From JALZHR01 sp036389695 (lineage in GTDB: Bacteria; Acidobacteriota; Blastocatellia; Pyrinomonadales; Pyrinomonadaceae), in contig DASVWG010000150.1 in assembly GCA_036389695.1 (NCBI GenBank), positions 1 to 9,653 of the forward strand: 9,653 bases of DNA. The letters run 5' to 3'. Positions 1-7,090 of the stretch are shown here, in pieces; the first letter of the stretch is position 1; every line of letters starts with the position of its first letter. The position numbers were made by a program, and so were the translations under genes. The notes below the pieces were generated by a model. The model did no database searches. It saw only the letters and a list, made by a program, of their open reading frames with translations, and was not told where the DNA came from.

Positions 1-1004
1 GCAGTCTCGACCCGACAACTTACAATGTCAACGAAGAAGTTCTGAGTCTGGCTCTGGACAATGAAGGACGTATTCTGGTCGGTGGCAGCTTTACGATTAT
101 CGGCGCGGGCGGCAATCTCGCCAACCGGACTTATCTCGCCCGTCTGCTGAATTCGTCACCGGCGGGACGCACCAGATTTGATTTTGACGGCGACGGGCGC
201 GCGGACTTAGGCGTTTTCGCGGCTTCCGGCAACTGGTCGATTTTAAACAGCCGGAACAATCAGGCGACGGAAACTCATTTTGGAGCCAGCGGCGACCGAA
301 TCGCCGCCGCCGATTTCGACGGCGACGGAAAAACGGATTTGGCGGTTTATCGTCCGGCGGAAGGCATCTGGTATCTGCTGCAATCAGCCGGTGGATTTGC
401 CGCGATTCGCTGGGGCATAAGCGGCGACAAGCCCGTTCCGGCGGATTACGACGGCGACGGCAAGGCGGACGCGGCTGTCTGGCGACCGTCAAACGGCACC
501 TGGTATATTCTGCAAAGCTCAAACAATCAGATGAAAGCCGCCGCTTTCGGTCTGGCGAGCGACATAGCCCTGACCGATGCCGATTTTGACGGCGACGAAC
601 GCGCCGATATTGCCGTTTTCCGCCCGTCGGACGGAACCTTTTACTGGCTCGCGAGCGCCTCCGGCGACCAATTCCGCGCGACGCAGTTTGGAACGAACGG
701 CGATATTCCGGCGGTCGGAGATTTCAACGGCGACGGCAAAACCGATTTCGTCGTGTTTCGCCCGTCTGACGGAAACTGGTATCAATATCTTTCTTCGTCA
801 GACGAAGGCTATAAATTCGCCGCCGTAAAATTCGGGCAGAACGGCGACGAGCCGGTCGCGGCGGATTACGACGGCGACGGCAAAACCGACATCGCCGTGC
901 GGCGGCAGGGCGTCTGGTATCTGCTGCGGTCGAGTCAGGGCTACACCGGCGCGACTTTCGGCGACGCGGGCGCGCGGGCGGTCGCGGCTTTGCCGGTTCC
1001 GTAA
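1..1004 (+). CDS. delta-60 / FG-GAP (VCBS) repeat protein, 3' part
   Basis: Partial gene cut by the left edge; the reading frame is open from base 3 to the TAA at 1002-1004 (333 visible codons). The first ~45 residues contain a delta-60-like unit (VLSLALDNEGRILVGGSF, then YLARLL). Six FG-GAP/VCBS repeats follow, each with a calcium-binding D-x-D/N-G-D-x-x-x-D loop; these loops begin near bases 180, 312, 444, 582, 720 and 864, so unit length grows from 44 to 48 residues. Most are followed by 'AVxRPxxGxWY' and a 'FGxxGD' phrase. Such repeats build beta-propeller or beta-strand arrays on exported or surface proteins, typically for adhesion or ligand binding; the exact role is unknown. It ends at ALPVP with no visible C-terminal anchor or sorting signal. 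The N-terminus, and so any signal peptide, is outside the window. A strong terminator follows. The family call is firm; the function is not. Confidence 0.9.
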   Translation, partial: SLDPTTYNVNEEVLSLALDNEGRILVGGSFTIIGAGGNLANRTYLARLLNSSPAGRTRFDFDGDGRADLGVFAASGNWSILNSRNNQATETHFGASGDRIAAADFDGDGKTDLAVYRPAEGIWYLLQSAGGFAAIRWGISGDKPVPADYDGDGKADAAVWRPSNGTWYILQSSNNQMKAAAFGLASDIALTDADFDGDERADIAVFRPSDGTFYWLASASGDQFRATQFGTNGDIPAVGDFNGDGKTDFVVFRPSDGNWYQYLSSSDEGYKFAAVKFGQNGDEPVAADYDGDGKTDIAVRRQGVWYLLRSSQGYTGATFGDAGARAVAALPVP

Positions 1005-1044
1005 TTGCGGAAAGCGTTTTTGAATTTTCAAAATGCTTCCAATA

Positions 1045-1078
1045 AAAAAAACGACGAATGTAACTTCGTCGTTTTTTT
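1045..1078. terminator. Rho-independent terminator, bidirectional
   Basis: A perfect 7-bp stem (cgacgaa at 1052-1058 with ttcgtcg at 1065-1071) has a 6-nt loop. It is flanked by seven A on the left and seven T on the right, which extend the pairing and give a U tract on either strand. It lies about 40 bases after the stop of the FG-GAP gene, so it should end that transcript; on the other strand it could end the transcript of the small peptide gene that stops at 1178. Confidence 0.88.
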
Positions 1079-1177
1079 ATTTTAATTAAACTTCGGTTAA
1101 GCTTGCCGCGTCTCTGCGCGTCCTAAGATTTATTCAGGTTATGGCAGATTCGTTCGGCTCAACTATCGACGCGAATT

Positions 1178-1342
1178 TTACGGATTGCCGCCGCAGCCGT
1201 CGTCGATTGCATTTCGAGGAGAATCGCCGTCGCCGCAGCCGTCGTCGATTTTATCATCGGTCGGCGGGTCGGTCGGCTGGTTTTGGGTTTCATTCTCTGT
1301 CTGCTCTTCTTCCGTTCTGGTCGTTGTTTCTTCTTGTGCCAT
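1178..1342 (-). CDS. small acidic peptide with duplicated IDDGCG unit
   Basis: A 54-residue gene too short for usual gene calling. It reads ATG at 1342 to TAA at 1178. A strong Shine-Dalgarno (AAGGAG, minus strand, 1354-1359) stands 11 bases before the ATG, and an in-frame TAA just upstream makes this ATG the only start. Residues 1-30 are polar, rich in E, T, Q and P, like an unstructured leader. The C-terminal part holds two copies of IDDGCG (residues 32-37 and 46-51), 14 residues apart, each with one cysteine, and the peptide ends GCGGNP. There are about 16 acidic and 3 basic residues, and no signal peptide or membrane segment. I do not recognise a family. A leader-plus-core layout with repeated Cys/Asp/Gly suggests a modified peptide (RiPP) precursor, or a small metal- or redox-binding peptide; no modifying enzyme or transporter lies in the window. 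The gene stands alone, upstream of the convergent terminator. That it is coding is likely; its role is speculative. Confidence 0.68.
   Translation of the reverse strand: MAQEETTTRTEEEQTENETQNQPTDPPTDDKIDDGCGDGDSPRNAIDDGCGGNP
1189..1250 (-). repeat. 42-bp period direct repeat in the small peptide gene
   Basis: An identical 20-base stretch occurs at 1189-1208 and 1231-1250, 42 bases (14 codons) apart. It encodes the two IDDGCG-containing units of the peptide, so the C-terminus probably arose by tandem duplication of a 14-residue module. Confidence 0.85.
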
Positions 1343-1353
1343 TTTGTTTTAAG

Positions 1354-1359
1354 CTCCTT
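1354..1359 (-). promoter_or_regulatory. ribosome binding site of the small peptide gene
   Basis: AAGGAG on the minus strand, 11 bases before the ATG at 1342. Most genes in this window (lysS, mfd, the HExxH gene, rqcP) lack such a site, so its presence here is one of the main reasons to accept the 54-residue gene as real. Confidence 0.65.
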
Positions 1360-1461
1360 CGATTTATTTTTTGTTTATCAACGGTTTTCCGTTCGTTGAA
1401 GTTATTTGGGGCGCGTTTTTGACCGTCCTGCGCCCGTAATTCTGTTTATCTTAACGCAAGA

Positions 1462-1479
1462 ATGAAGATAAGTCTTCAT
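1462..1479. repeat. short inverted repeat (7-bp arms)
   Basis: atgaaga (1462-1468) and tcttcat (1473-1479) flank a 4-base loop. It lies about 120 bases upstream of the small peptide start on its strand and has no U tract. It could be an operator or a chance palindrome. I see no convincing -35/-10 pair beside it. The rest of 1343-1627 holds no gene I can support. Confidence 0.35.
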
Positions 1480-1554
1480 CTTCGCCGTATTTTCGCCTTT
1501 TTTAATTACGGCGTTAATATATTTCTCCGCTCGCCGTCTGAGCGCCGAAGCTGG

Positions 1555-1590
1555 TTTGCCGCTTACTTTTATATGATAAAAACCGGCAAA
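1555..1590 (-). repeat. inverted repeat downstream of lysS, possible weak terminator
   Basis: TTTGCCG (1555-1561) pairs with CGGCAAA (1584-1590). Inside is a second nested pair, TTTTA / TAAAA, around a short loop. It begins about 37 bases beyond the lysS stop and could form a 36-base hairpin in the lysS transcript, but no U run follows, so a terminator role is only possible. Confidence 0.3.
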
Positions 1591-1627
1591 ATCTTACAGC
1601 TTACAAAAGAGACGGACAGCGCCTTAA

Positions 1628-3211
1628 TTAATTTTCCTCGGCGGCTAAAGCCTTTTTTTCCGGTCTGAGATGCGGAAACAAAATCACGTCGCGGATGGAA
1701 TGTTTATTCGTCAAAAGCATCACCAATCTATCGATGCCGATACCGATTCCGGCGGCGGGCGGCATTCCGTAGCTCAATGCGCGGATATAATCTTCGTCCA
1801 TCAGCATCGCCTCTTCGTCGCCGCGCTCGCGCTCCGCCATCTGGTCGACAAAACGCTCGTATTGCTCGCGCGGGTCGTTCAGTTCCGAAAAACCGTTGGC
1901 GCACTCCATCCCGTTGATGAACAATTCAAAGCGCTCGGCAATCTGCGGATTCTTTGGCGAAGCTTTCGATAAAGGCGAAATCGACTTTGGATAATCGACG
2001 ATAAAAGTCGGCTGAATCAAATTCGGCTCGACGAATTCGTCAAACAATTTAATGATGTTCCATTCGGTAACTTCCGCCTGCGGCGCGTATTTCTGAATCG
2101 CGTCGCGCATCGTGACTCGCTCGAATTTGCCGAAATCAATTTCATTTCCTTCATAATTGATTTTCAGACTTCCCGTCGCTTTCTCGACCGCATACTTGTA
2201 AATTTCCTCGCAAAAATCCATCATCCCGTTGACGTCCATATACGCGCAGTAAAATTCGAGCATCGTGAATTCGGGATTGTGCTTGTAGGAAATTCCTTCG
2301 TTGCGAAAATTCCGGTTCAGTTCATAAACTTTCTCGAAACCGCCGACGACCAGGCGTTTCAGATAAAGCTCCGGCGCGATGCGCGCGTATAAATCGATGT
2401 CGAGCGCGTTGTGATGCGTGACGAAAGGCTTTGCCGCCGCTCCCGTCGCTTTCGGCGTCAGCATCGGCGTTTCGACTTCGATATAACCGTGCTGCTCCAG
2501 AAACGCGCGAATCGAAGAAATCGTTTTGGCGCGAATCTCAAAAACCTCGCGCGTCGTCAAGCCTTCGTGCTCGACCTGCAAGCTGGAGCCGATTAAATCC
2601 GCGTAACGCTGGCGCTGGCGAATTTCCGCGTCGGCAATGCCGTGCATTTTATCCGGCATCGGCAGCATCGCTTTCGACAAAAACTGCAATTTTTCGACGT
2701 GCACCGAAAGCTCGCCCGTGTTCGTGATAAACAAAAAACCCTCGACGCCGACGAAATCGCCGTGGTCGAGAAGCTGAAAAATTTCCCAGCCGCCGACTTC
2801 CGAATTTTCCGCATCGTTCGCCACGCCTTTCACGTCGTCGCGGCGCACATAAACCTGCAAGCGCGAAATTCCGTCCGACAAGTGAACGAACGCGGCTTTG
2901 CCCATGAGGCGCGGCGGCGTCGCCAATCTTCCGGCGATGCGGACGCTGCCGAATTCTTTTAGTTTCGCGTTTACCGCTTCTTTCGCTTCCTTTTCCGGTC
3001 GCTCGCCTTCCGTTAATTGCGGAACGTGTTTTGTAATTTCTTCAAAGCCGATGAGGCGCGTAATCGTGTCTTCCGCGCCGGTGACGCGGCTGCGCTCAAA
3101 TTTGTTCGGATAGACGTTTCCGACCAGCGCGCGCAAGCGTTCCAGATGCTCGCCCCGCGCCTCGGTCTGGTCGTTCGGCTCGATGATTTCGGTAAATTCA
3201 GGAATATTCAT
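1628..3211 (-). CDS. lysS: lysyl-tRNA synthetase, class II
   Basis: Cytoplasmic enzyme that charges tRNA-Lys with lysine using ATP. It is 527 residues, slightly longer than the usual ~490-510. Residues ~88-180 form the OB-fold anticodon-binding domain (VRIAGRLATPP...KAAFVHLSDG). The class II catalytic core shows motif 1 near 240-252 (HGYIEVETPML), motif 2 near 300-319 (RNFRNEGISYKHNPEFTMLE) and motif 3 near 490-500 (GIGIDRLVMLL), followed by SIRDVILFPHLRPE, the usual LysRS C-terminus. All key motifs look intact. A small insertion (LIGSSLQVEHEGLTT, ~207-220) sits before the first catalytic helix. The ATG at 3209-3211 has no visible Shine-Dalgarno; a TATAAT-like box lies close upstream inside the heptamer array. 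It is divergent from mfd. The identification is secure. Confidence 0.97.
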   Translation of the reverse strand: MNIPEFTEIIEPNDQTEARGEHLERLRALVGNVYPNKFERSRVTGAEDTITRLIGFEEITKHVPQLTEGERPEKEAKEAVNAKLKEFGSVRIAGRLATPPRLMGKAAFVHLSDGISRLQVYVRRDDVKGVANDAENSEVGGWEIFQLLDHGDFVGVEGFLFITNTGELSVHVEKLQFLSKAMLPMPDKMHGIADAEIRQRQRYADLIGSSLQVEHEGLTTREVFEIRAKTISSIRAFLEQHGYIEVETPMLTPKATGAAAKPFVTHHNALDIDLYARIAPELYLKRLVVGGFEKVYELNRNFRNEGISYKHNPEFTMLEFYCAYMDVNGMMDFCEEIYKYAVEKATGSLKINYEGNEIDFGKFERVTMRDAIQKYAPQAEVTEWNIIKLFDEFVEPNLIQPTFIVDYPKSISPLSKASPKNPQIAERFELFINGMECANGFSELNDPREQYERFVDQMAERERGDEEAMLMDEDYIRALSYGMPPAAGIGIGIDRLVMLLTNKHSIRDVILFPHLRPEKKALAAEEN

Positions 3212-3234
3212 AATATTTTGCTGACAGAACAGAG

Positions 3235-3240
3235 ATTATA
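3235..3240 (-). promoter_or_regulatory. possible lysS -10 box
   Basis: The minus strand reads TATAAT at 3235-3240, about 24 bases before the lysS ATG, giving a very short leader of roughly 17 bases. Upstream, the repeat array offers only TTGCC-like -35 candidates at spacings of 15-18 bases. The -10 match is perfect but the -35 is ambiguous because the array is repetitive. Confidence 0.4.
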
Positions 3241-3392
3241 AAGGCAAAAGGCAAAAGGTAAAAGGCAAAAAAAAGGTAAAAGGCAAAAGGTAAAATTTAG
3301 AATCGAAACTATAAAATTGAACATTATCTTTTAATTCTCATTTCCCGGCTCTTACTTTTACCTTTTGCCTTTTACCTTTTCCTTTCGCCTTT
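3240..3392. repeat. inverted heptamer array (AAAAGGY / RCCTTTT) between lysS and mfd
   Basis: Left arm 3240-3291: about six heptamer units AAAAGGC or AAAAGGT, one stretched by extra A. Right arm 3360-3392: complementary units ACCTTTT, GCCTTTT, ACCTTTT and a degenerate CCTTTCGCCTTT. A 68-base AT-rich spacer separates them. The array fills nearly the whole divergent intergenic region: the left end touches the lysS -10 box and the right end stops 24 bases before the mfd ATG. The arms could fold into a long hairpin or cruciform. No gene is present here. Confidence 0.88.
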
Positions 3393-3416
3393 GGTAATCT
3401 GTGATTTCAAACATTT

Positions 3417-6400
3417 ATGAGTTTTTCGACCGAATCGCGAACTGAACTGAATCGTCTGCGCGACGAAATCCGGCGCGGAACGCGTCTGATTTCGCTCGGC
3501 GGGCTGACTTCGATTTCCGCCAAAGCCTTCGTTTTATCGCAATTACAGCGCGAAACCGGAAAAACTTTCGCCGTCGTCGCCGAAACGAACAAGGAGCTGG
3601 AGACGTGGGAATGCGACCTTGATTTTTTTTGCGACACGCAGACGCGCAGACGCGGCGACACGGGGAAAAATGACGACCAATCGCCGCGTCTCCAAGTCGC
3701 CGCGTCTCCGCGTCTTCTTGCGCTTCCCTCTTTCGAGACCGACGTTTATTCCGGCATTTCGCCGCACGCCGAGACGCAGGAAGAACGCGCCCTGACGCTC
3801 TGGAAACTGACGCACGAAAAACCGCAGTTTGTTTTGACTTCGGCTAAAGCCTTGATTACAAAAACGGTTGCGCCGCAGGAAATAAAAAACTACGGCGCGT
3901 TTCTGCGTCGGGACGAAGATTTCCCGCCGGAAAGATTGATTCAGAATTTAACGAGCTGCGGCTACGTGCGCGAAGAGCCGATTTACAATTACGGGCAATT
4001 TTCGCTGCGCGGCGGCATCATCGACATCTGGTCGCCGGATGCGGAAAATCCCGTTCGCATCGAATTTTTCGGCGACACGGTCGATTCGATTCGCGAATTT
4101 GATGCCGCGACGCAGCTTTCCGTCAATCAAATCCGCGAAGTGCGCCTCGCGCCGATGCGCGAATTTTGCGCCAATGAAAAGGATTTTAAAGACTGGGCTT
4201 TTTTCGCGCGCGACAGATTTTCGGACGAAAGATTTCAGCGAAACTTAAAAGACCGCACCGATTTTGCCGACGAAGGCGAAACGTTTTCCGGCTGGGAATT
4301 TTTGATTTCGTTAAACAATCCCCGAAAATCGAATTTGTTTGAATATTTGCCGGAAACGATTTTCGTGATTGACGAGCCGACCGTTATCGAGCAGACATTA
4401 GCGGGCTTTTACGAGAATCTGGCGAATCGCTACGCGGAAATGCAGGCGGTTGACGATATTGCGCTCGCGCCGGAAGAATTGTTTTTGACGGTCGAAGAAT
4501 TGCGCGATTTTTTAAGCCGCAACCGTCGCATCGAGCTTCGCGCGCTCGGACTTTCCGCCGCCGAAACCGACGAGCAATTTTCTCTCGCCGAGACAAAGAC
4601 CGACTTACAATTTACAAACCGCGAGCCGCGCGAAACCAAACCGCTTTTTCTGTTTTCAACCGCTGAAAAGCCTCTGGAATTTGAAATTCAATCGCGCTCG
4701 ACGCGCAGGTTTCACGGAAATTTAAAAGATTTTGCCAGCGAGCTAAAATCTTCCGCAAAGGCGCAGAGTGAAAATCAAATCGTCGTTTTGCAGTCGCAGG
4801 GCTTAGCTGAAAGATTAACCGAGATTTTGCTCGATTACGACGCGCATTTGCCCGGAAGCTCGCTGCTCGTCGGCGATTTGTCGAACGGTTTTGAAATTCC
4901 CTCGCTCGATTTAATCGTGCAGACCGAAAATGACATTTTCGGCGAGACGACGCAGGCAGAATTTCAAAGACCGAAGACCAAAGACCAAAGACCGAAGACC
5001 AAGCTCGGCGCTTTTATTTCCGATTTTCGAGATTTGAAGCCGGGCGATTACGTCGTTCACGTCGACCACGGCATCGGGCGTTTTGAAGGCTTGCAAACGA
5101 TTGAATCGCAAGGGATTCAGCGCGAGTTCATGCTTTTGATTTACGCCGACAACGCGAAATTATTCGTGCCGGTCGAGCGTCTGGATTTGGTTTCGCGCTA
5201 TTCTTCGGGCGAGGCGACGCAGCCGTCTTTAGACCGTCTGGGCGGCATCGGCTGGCAGAAAACGAAGGCGAAAGCCAAACGCGCGATGCGCGATATGGCG
5301 GACGAGCTTTTGCGGCTTTACGCCGAGAGAAAACTCGTGCAGGGCTTCGCCTTTTCCGCCGACTCGCCGTGGCAGGAAGAATTTGAAGACGCTTTCCCGT
5401 TTGAGCTGACGCCCGACCAATCGACCACTATCGAAGCCGTCAAAAGCGATATGGAAACTTTGACGCCGATGGACAGGCTTATTGTCGGCGACGTCGGTTA
5501 CGGCAAAACGGAAGTGGCGATGCGCGCGGCGTTTAAAGCCGTGATGGATTCCAAACAGGTCGCCGTGCTGGCGCCGACGACCGTTCTGGCGTACCAACAC
5601 TTTGAAACCTTCAAAAAACGCTTTGCCGCGTTTCCCGTTTCCATCGAGCTTTTATCGCGTTTTCGCTCGCCGAAAGAGCAGAAAGCGGTCGTCGAAAAAG
5701 CCGAAAAAGGCGAGCTCGATATTTTAATCGGCACGCACCGGATTTTATCGAATGACGTTAAGCTGCCGAAGCTCGGCTTGGTCGTCGTTGACGAAGAACA
5801 GCGTTTCGGCGTCGGGCATAAAGAAAAATTGAAGCAGTTGAAAAAGAAAGTCGATGTTTTGACCTTGAGCGCGACGCCGATTCCACGCACTTTGAATATG
5901 TCTCTGCTCGGAATGCGCGATATGTCGGTCATCGAAACGCCGCCGCGCGACCGTTTGGCGATAAATACGCAGGTCGTGCAGTTTTCGGAAAGCGTCATCA
6001 AATCGGCAATCGAGCTGGAAATGGCGCGCAGCGGGCAGGTTTTCTTTGTGCACAACCGCGTCGAAACGATTGAGACAATCGCCGCGCACATCAAAAAAAT
6101 CGTGCCGAACGCCCGAATTATCGTCGCGCACGGGCAGATGGGCGAAAAGGAAATGGAGCAAGCCGTGCTGGATTTCGTCGCTTTCAAATACGACGTTCTG
6201 GTGGCGACGACGATTATCGAAAACGGCATCGACATTCCGCGCGCGAACACGATTATCATCAATCGCGCCGACAATTACGGGCTTTCGCAGCTTTATCAAT
6301 TGCGCGGTCGCGTCGGGCGCTCGAACCGCCGCGCTTACGCTTATCTGCTGATTCCGTCGGAATTGGAGCTGACGCCGATTGCGCGCCGCCGTCTGAGCGC

Positions 6401-7016
6401 GATTCGCGAATTTTCCGATTTGGGCGCGGGCTTTCGCATCGCGGCGCTGGATTTGGAACTGCGCGGCGCGGGAAATATTCTCGGCGGTCATCAATCCGGT
6501 CATCTCGATACGCTCGGTTTTGATTTATACGTGAAAATGCTCGAACGCACGATTCGCGAAATTCGCGGCGAGGAAATCGAGGACGAAACGAGCGTTTCGA
6601 TAAACCTGGGCGTCGATGTTTCGATTCCGCAGGATTACATCAACGAAACCGGGCAGCGCCTGCGCACCTATAAACGCATCTCGTCAGCCGATACGGAAGC
6701 CGATTTGCGGCAGATTTATTCGGAAATCAACGACCGCTACGGCAAAATGCCCGAATCGGTCGAATGCCTTTTCGATTACGCCCGTCTGCGTCGTCTGGCG
6801 GAAGAATTGCGGCTCGTTTCGGTCGATAAAACGCGCGACGGCTTCGCCGTCAAATTAAATGAAAGCTCAAAAATCGCGCCGGAAAAATTGATGGATTTTC
6901 TCTCTAAAAACGAAGGCTCGACATTTTCGCCGAACGGCATCCTGCGCGTCGTTACCGGCGAGGAAAATATAGTCGAAGCGGCGCGAAAGGTATTGGAAGA
7001 AATTCAGACAAGATAA
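3417..7016 (+). CDS. mfd: transcription-repair coupling factor Mfd
   Basis: ATP-driven DNA translocase that pushes stalled RNA polymerase off damaged DNA and recruits UvrA for nucleotide excision repair. Domain order matches the family: UvrB-like N-terminal module (~20-340, with GGIIDIW and VRIEFFGD), a linker, the RNA-polymerase interaction domain (from ~542, PGDYVVHVDHGIGRFEG), then the RecG-type translocase with Walker A GDVGYGKT (691-698), DEEQ (792-795), SATPIPRTL (818-826), TTIIENGIDIP (931-941) and QLRGRVGR (to 968). The TRG region (GGHQSGHLDTLGFDLY, ~1023) and the C-terminal TRCF domain follow. At 1199 residues it is longer than the usual ~1150. Most of the excess is two repeat-derived insertions, at residues ~73-99 and ~517-529. 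The ATG at 3417 has no Shine-Dalgarno and follows the heptamer array by 24 bases. It looks intact. The identification is secure. Confidence 0.97.
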   Translation: MSFSTESRTELNRLRDEIRRGTRLISLGGLTSISAKAFVLSQLQRETGKTFAVVAETNKELETWECDLDFFCDTQTRRRGDTGKNDDQSPRLQVAASPRLLALPSFETDVYSGISPHAETQEERALTLWKLTHEKPQFVLTSAKALITKTVAPQEIKNYGAFLRRDEDFPPERLIQNLTSCGYVREEPIYNYGQFSLRGGIIDIWSPDAENPVRIEFFGDTVDSIREFDAATQLSVNQIREVRLAPMREFCANEKDFKDWAFFARDRFSDERFQRNLKDRTDFADEGETFSGWEFLISLNNPRKSNLFEYLPETIFVIDEPTVIEQTLAGFYENLANRYAEMQAVDDIALAPEELFLTVEELRDFLSRNRRIELRALGLSAAETDEQFSLAETKTDLQFTNREPRETKPLFLFSTAEKPLEFEIQSRSTRRFHGNLKDFASELKSSAKAQSENQIVVLQSQGLAERLTEILLDYDAHLPGSSLLVGDLSNGFEIPSLDLIVQTENDIFGETTQAEFQRPKTKDQRPKTKLGAFISDFRDLKPGDYVVHVDHGIGRFEGLQTIESQGIQREFMLLIYADNAKLFVPVERLDLVSRYSSGEATQPSLDRLGGIGWQKTKAKAKRAMRDMADELLRLYAERKLVQGFAFSADSPWQEEFEDAFPFELTPDQSTTIEAVKSDMETLTPMDRLIVGDVGYGKTEVAMRAAFKAVMDSKQVAVLAPTTVLAYQHFETFKKRFAAFPVSIELLSRFRSPKEQKAVVEKAEKGELDILIGTHRILSNDVKLPKLGLVVVDEEQRFGVGHKEKLKQLKKKVDVLTLSATPIPRTLNMSLLGMRDMSVIETPPRDRLAINTQVVQFSESVIKSAIELEMARSGQVFFVHNRVETIETIAAHIKKIVPNARIIVAHGQMGEKEMEQAVLDFVAFKYDVLVATTIIENGIDIPRANTIIINRADNYGLSQLYQLRGRVGRSNRRAYAYLLIPSELELTPIARRRLSAIREFSDLGAGFRIAALDLELRGAGNILGGHQSGHLDTLGFDLYVKMLERTIREIRGEEIEDETSVSINLGVDVSIPQDYINETGQRLRTYKRISSADTEADLRQIYSEINDRYGKMPESVECLFDYARLRRLAEELRLVSVDKTRDGFAVKLNESSKIAPEKLMDFLSKNEGSTFSPNGILRVVTGEENIVEAARKVLEEIQTR
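3628..3719 (+). repeat. inverted octamer array inserted in frame in mfd
   Basis: In-phase 8-base units on the left (ACGCAGAC 3636-3643, GCGCAGAC 3644-3651, GCGGCGAC 3652-3659) face complementary in-phase units on the right (ATCGCCGC 3680, GTCTCCAA 3688, GTCGCCGC 3696, GTCTCCGC 3704, GTCTTCTT 3712), with a ~20-base spacer. A perfect 12-bp inverted pair is at 3648-3659 / 3696-3707. The stretch encodes roughly residues 73-99 of Mfd (TQTRRRGDTGKNDDQSPRL...), charged and low in complexity, lying between the normal phrases LDFF and LALPSFETDVYSG. Confidence 0.8.
4966..5000 (+). repeat. heptamer tandem repeat (RAAGACC x5) inside mfd
   Basis: Five gapless heptamers: AAAGACC, GAAGACC, AAAGACC, AAAGACC, GAAGACC. 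Because three heptamers equal seven codons, the protein shows a 7-residue repeat (QRPKTKD, QRPKTK) at residues 517-529. It lies in the basic linker just before the RNA-polymerase interaction domain. No inverted partner array is seen nearby. Confidence 0.9.
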
Positions 7017-7022
7017 AAAATT

Positions 7023-7083
7023 GCGGAATGCGGAATTCGTTATGCTAAAACTGCAATTCCGCGCTCCTCATTCCTCATTCCGC
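7023..7083. repeat. inverted heptamer array (GCGGAAT / ATTCCGC) between convergent genes
   Basis: Left arm: GCGGAAT twice (7023-7036). Right arm in phase: ATTCCGC 7056, GCTCCTC 7063, ATTCCTC 7070, ATTCCGC 7077. The array fills the 74-base gap between the mfd stop (7014-7016) and the stop of the minus-strand HExxH gene (7091-7093). It can fold as a hairpin and may act as a two-way transcription end, but has no U tract. Confidence 0.75.
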
Positions 7084-7090
7084 ATTTCTT

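Noticed and set aside
1045..1078. Considered as another mobile palindromic repeat
   Set aside because: GC-containing stem followed by an uninterrupted T run just after a stop codon is better explained as a normal terminator.
1141..1422. Plus-strand open frame rich in arginine (93 residues)
   Set aside because: It is the antisense shadow of the small acidic peptide gene; the arginine runs come from the complement of GAC/GGC codons, and it has no ribosome binding site.
1462..1668. Plus-strand open frame of 68 residues overlapping the lysS end
   Set aside because: No ribosome binding site, runs into the lysS coding region on the other strand, and shows no recognisable motif.
3240..3392. Possible CRISPR array
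   Set aside because: Units are only 7 bases with no unique spacers between them, and the second half is inverted; no cas gene is present.
5498..6503. Long minus-strand open frames inside mfd (252 and 258 residues)
   Set aside because: They lie entirely opposite conserved helicase motifs of mfd and have composition expected of antisense frames in a GC-biased gene.
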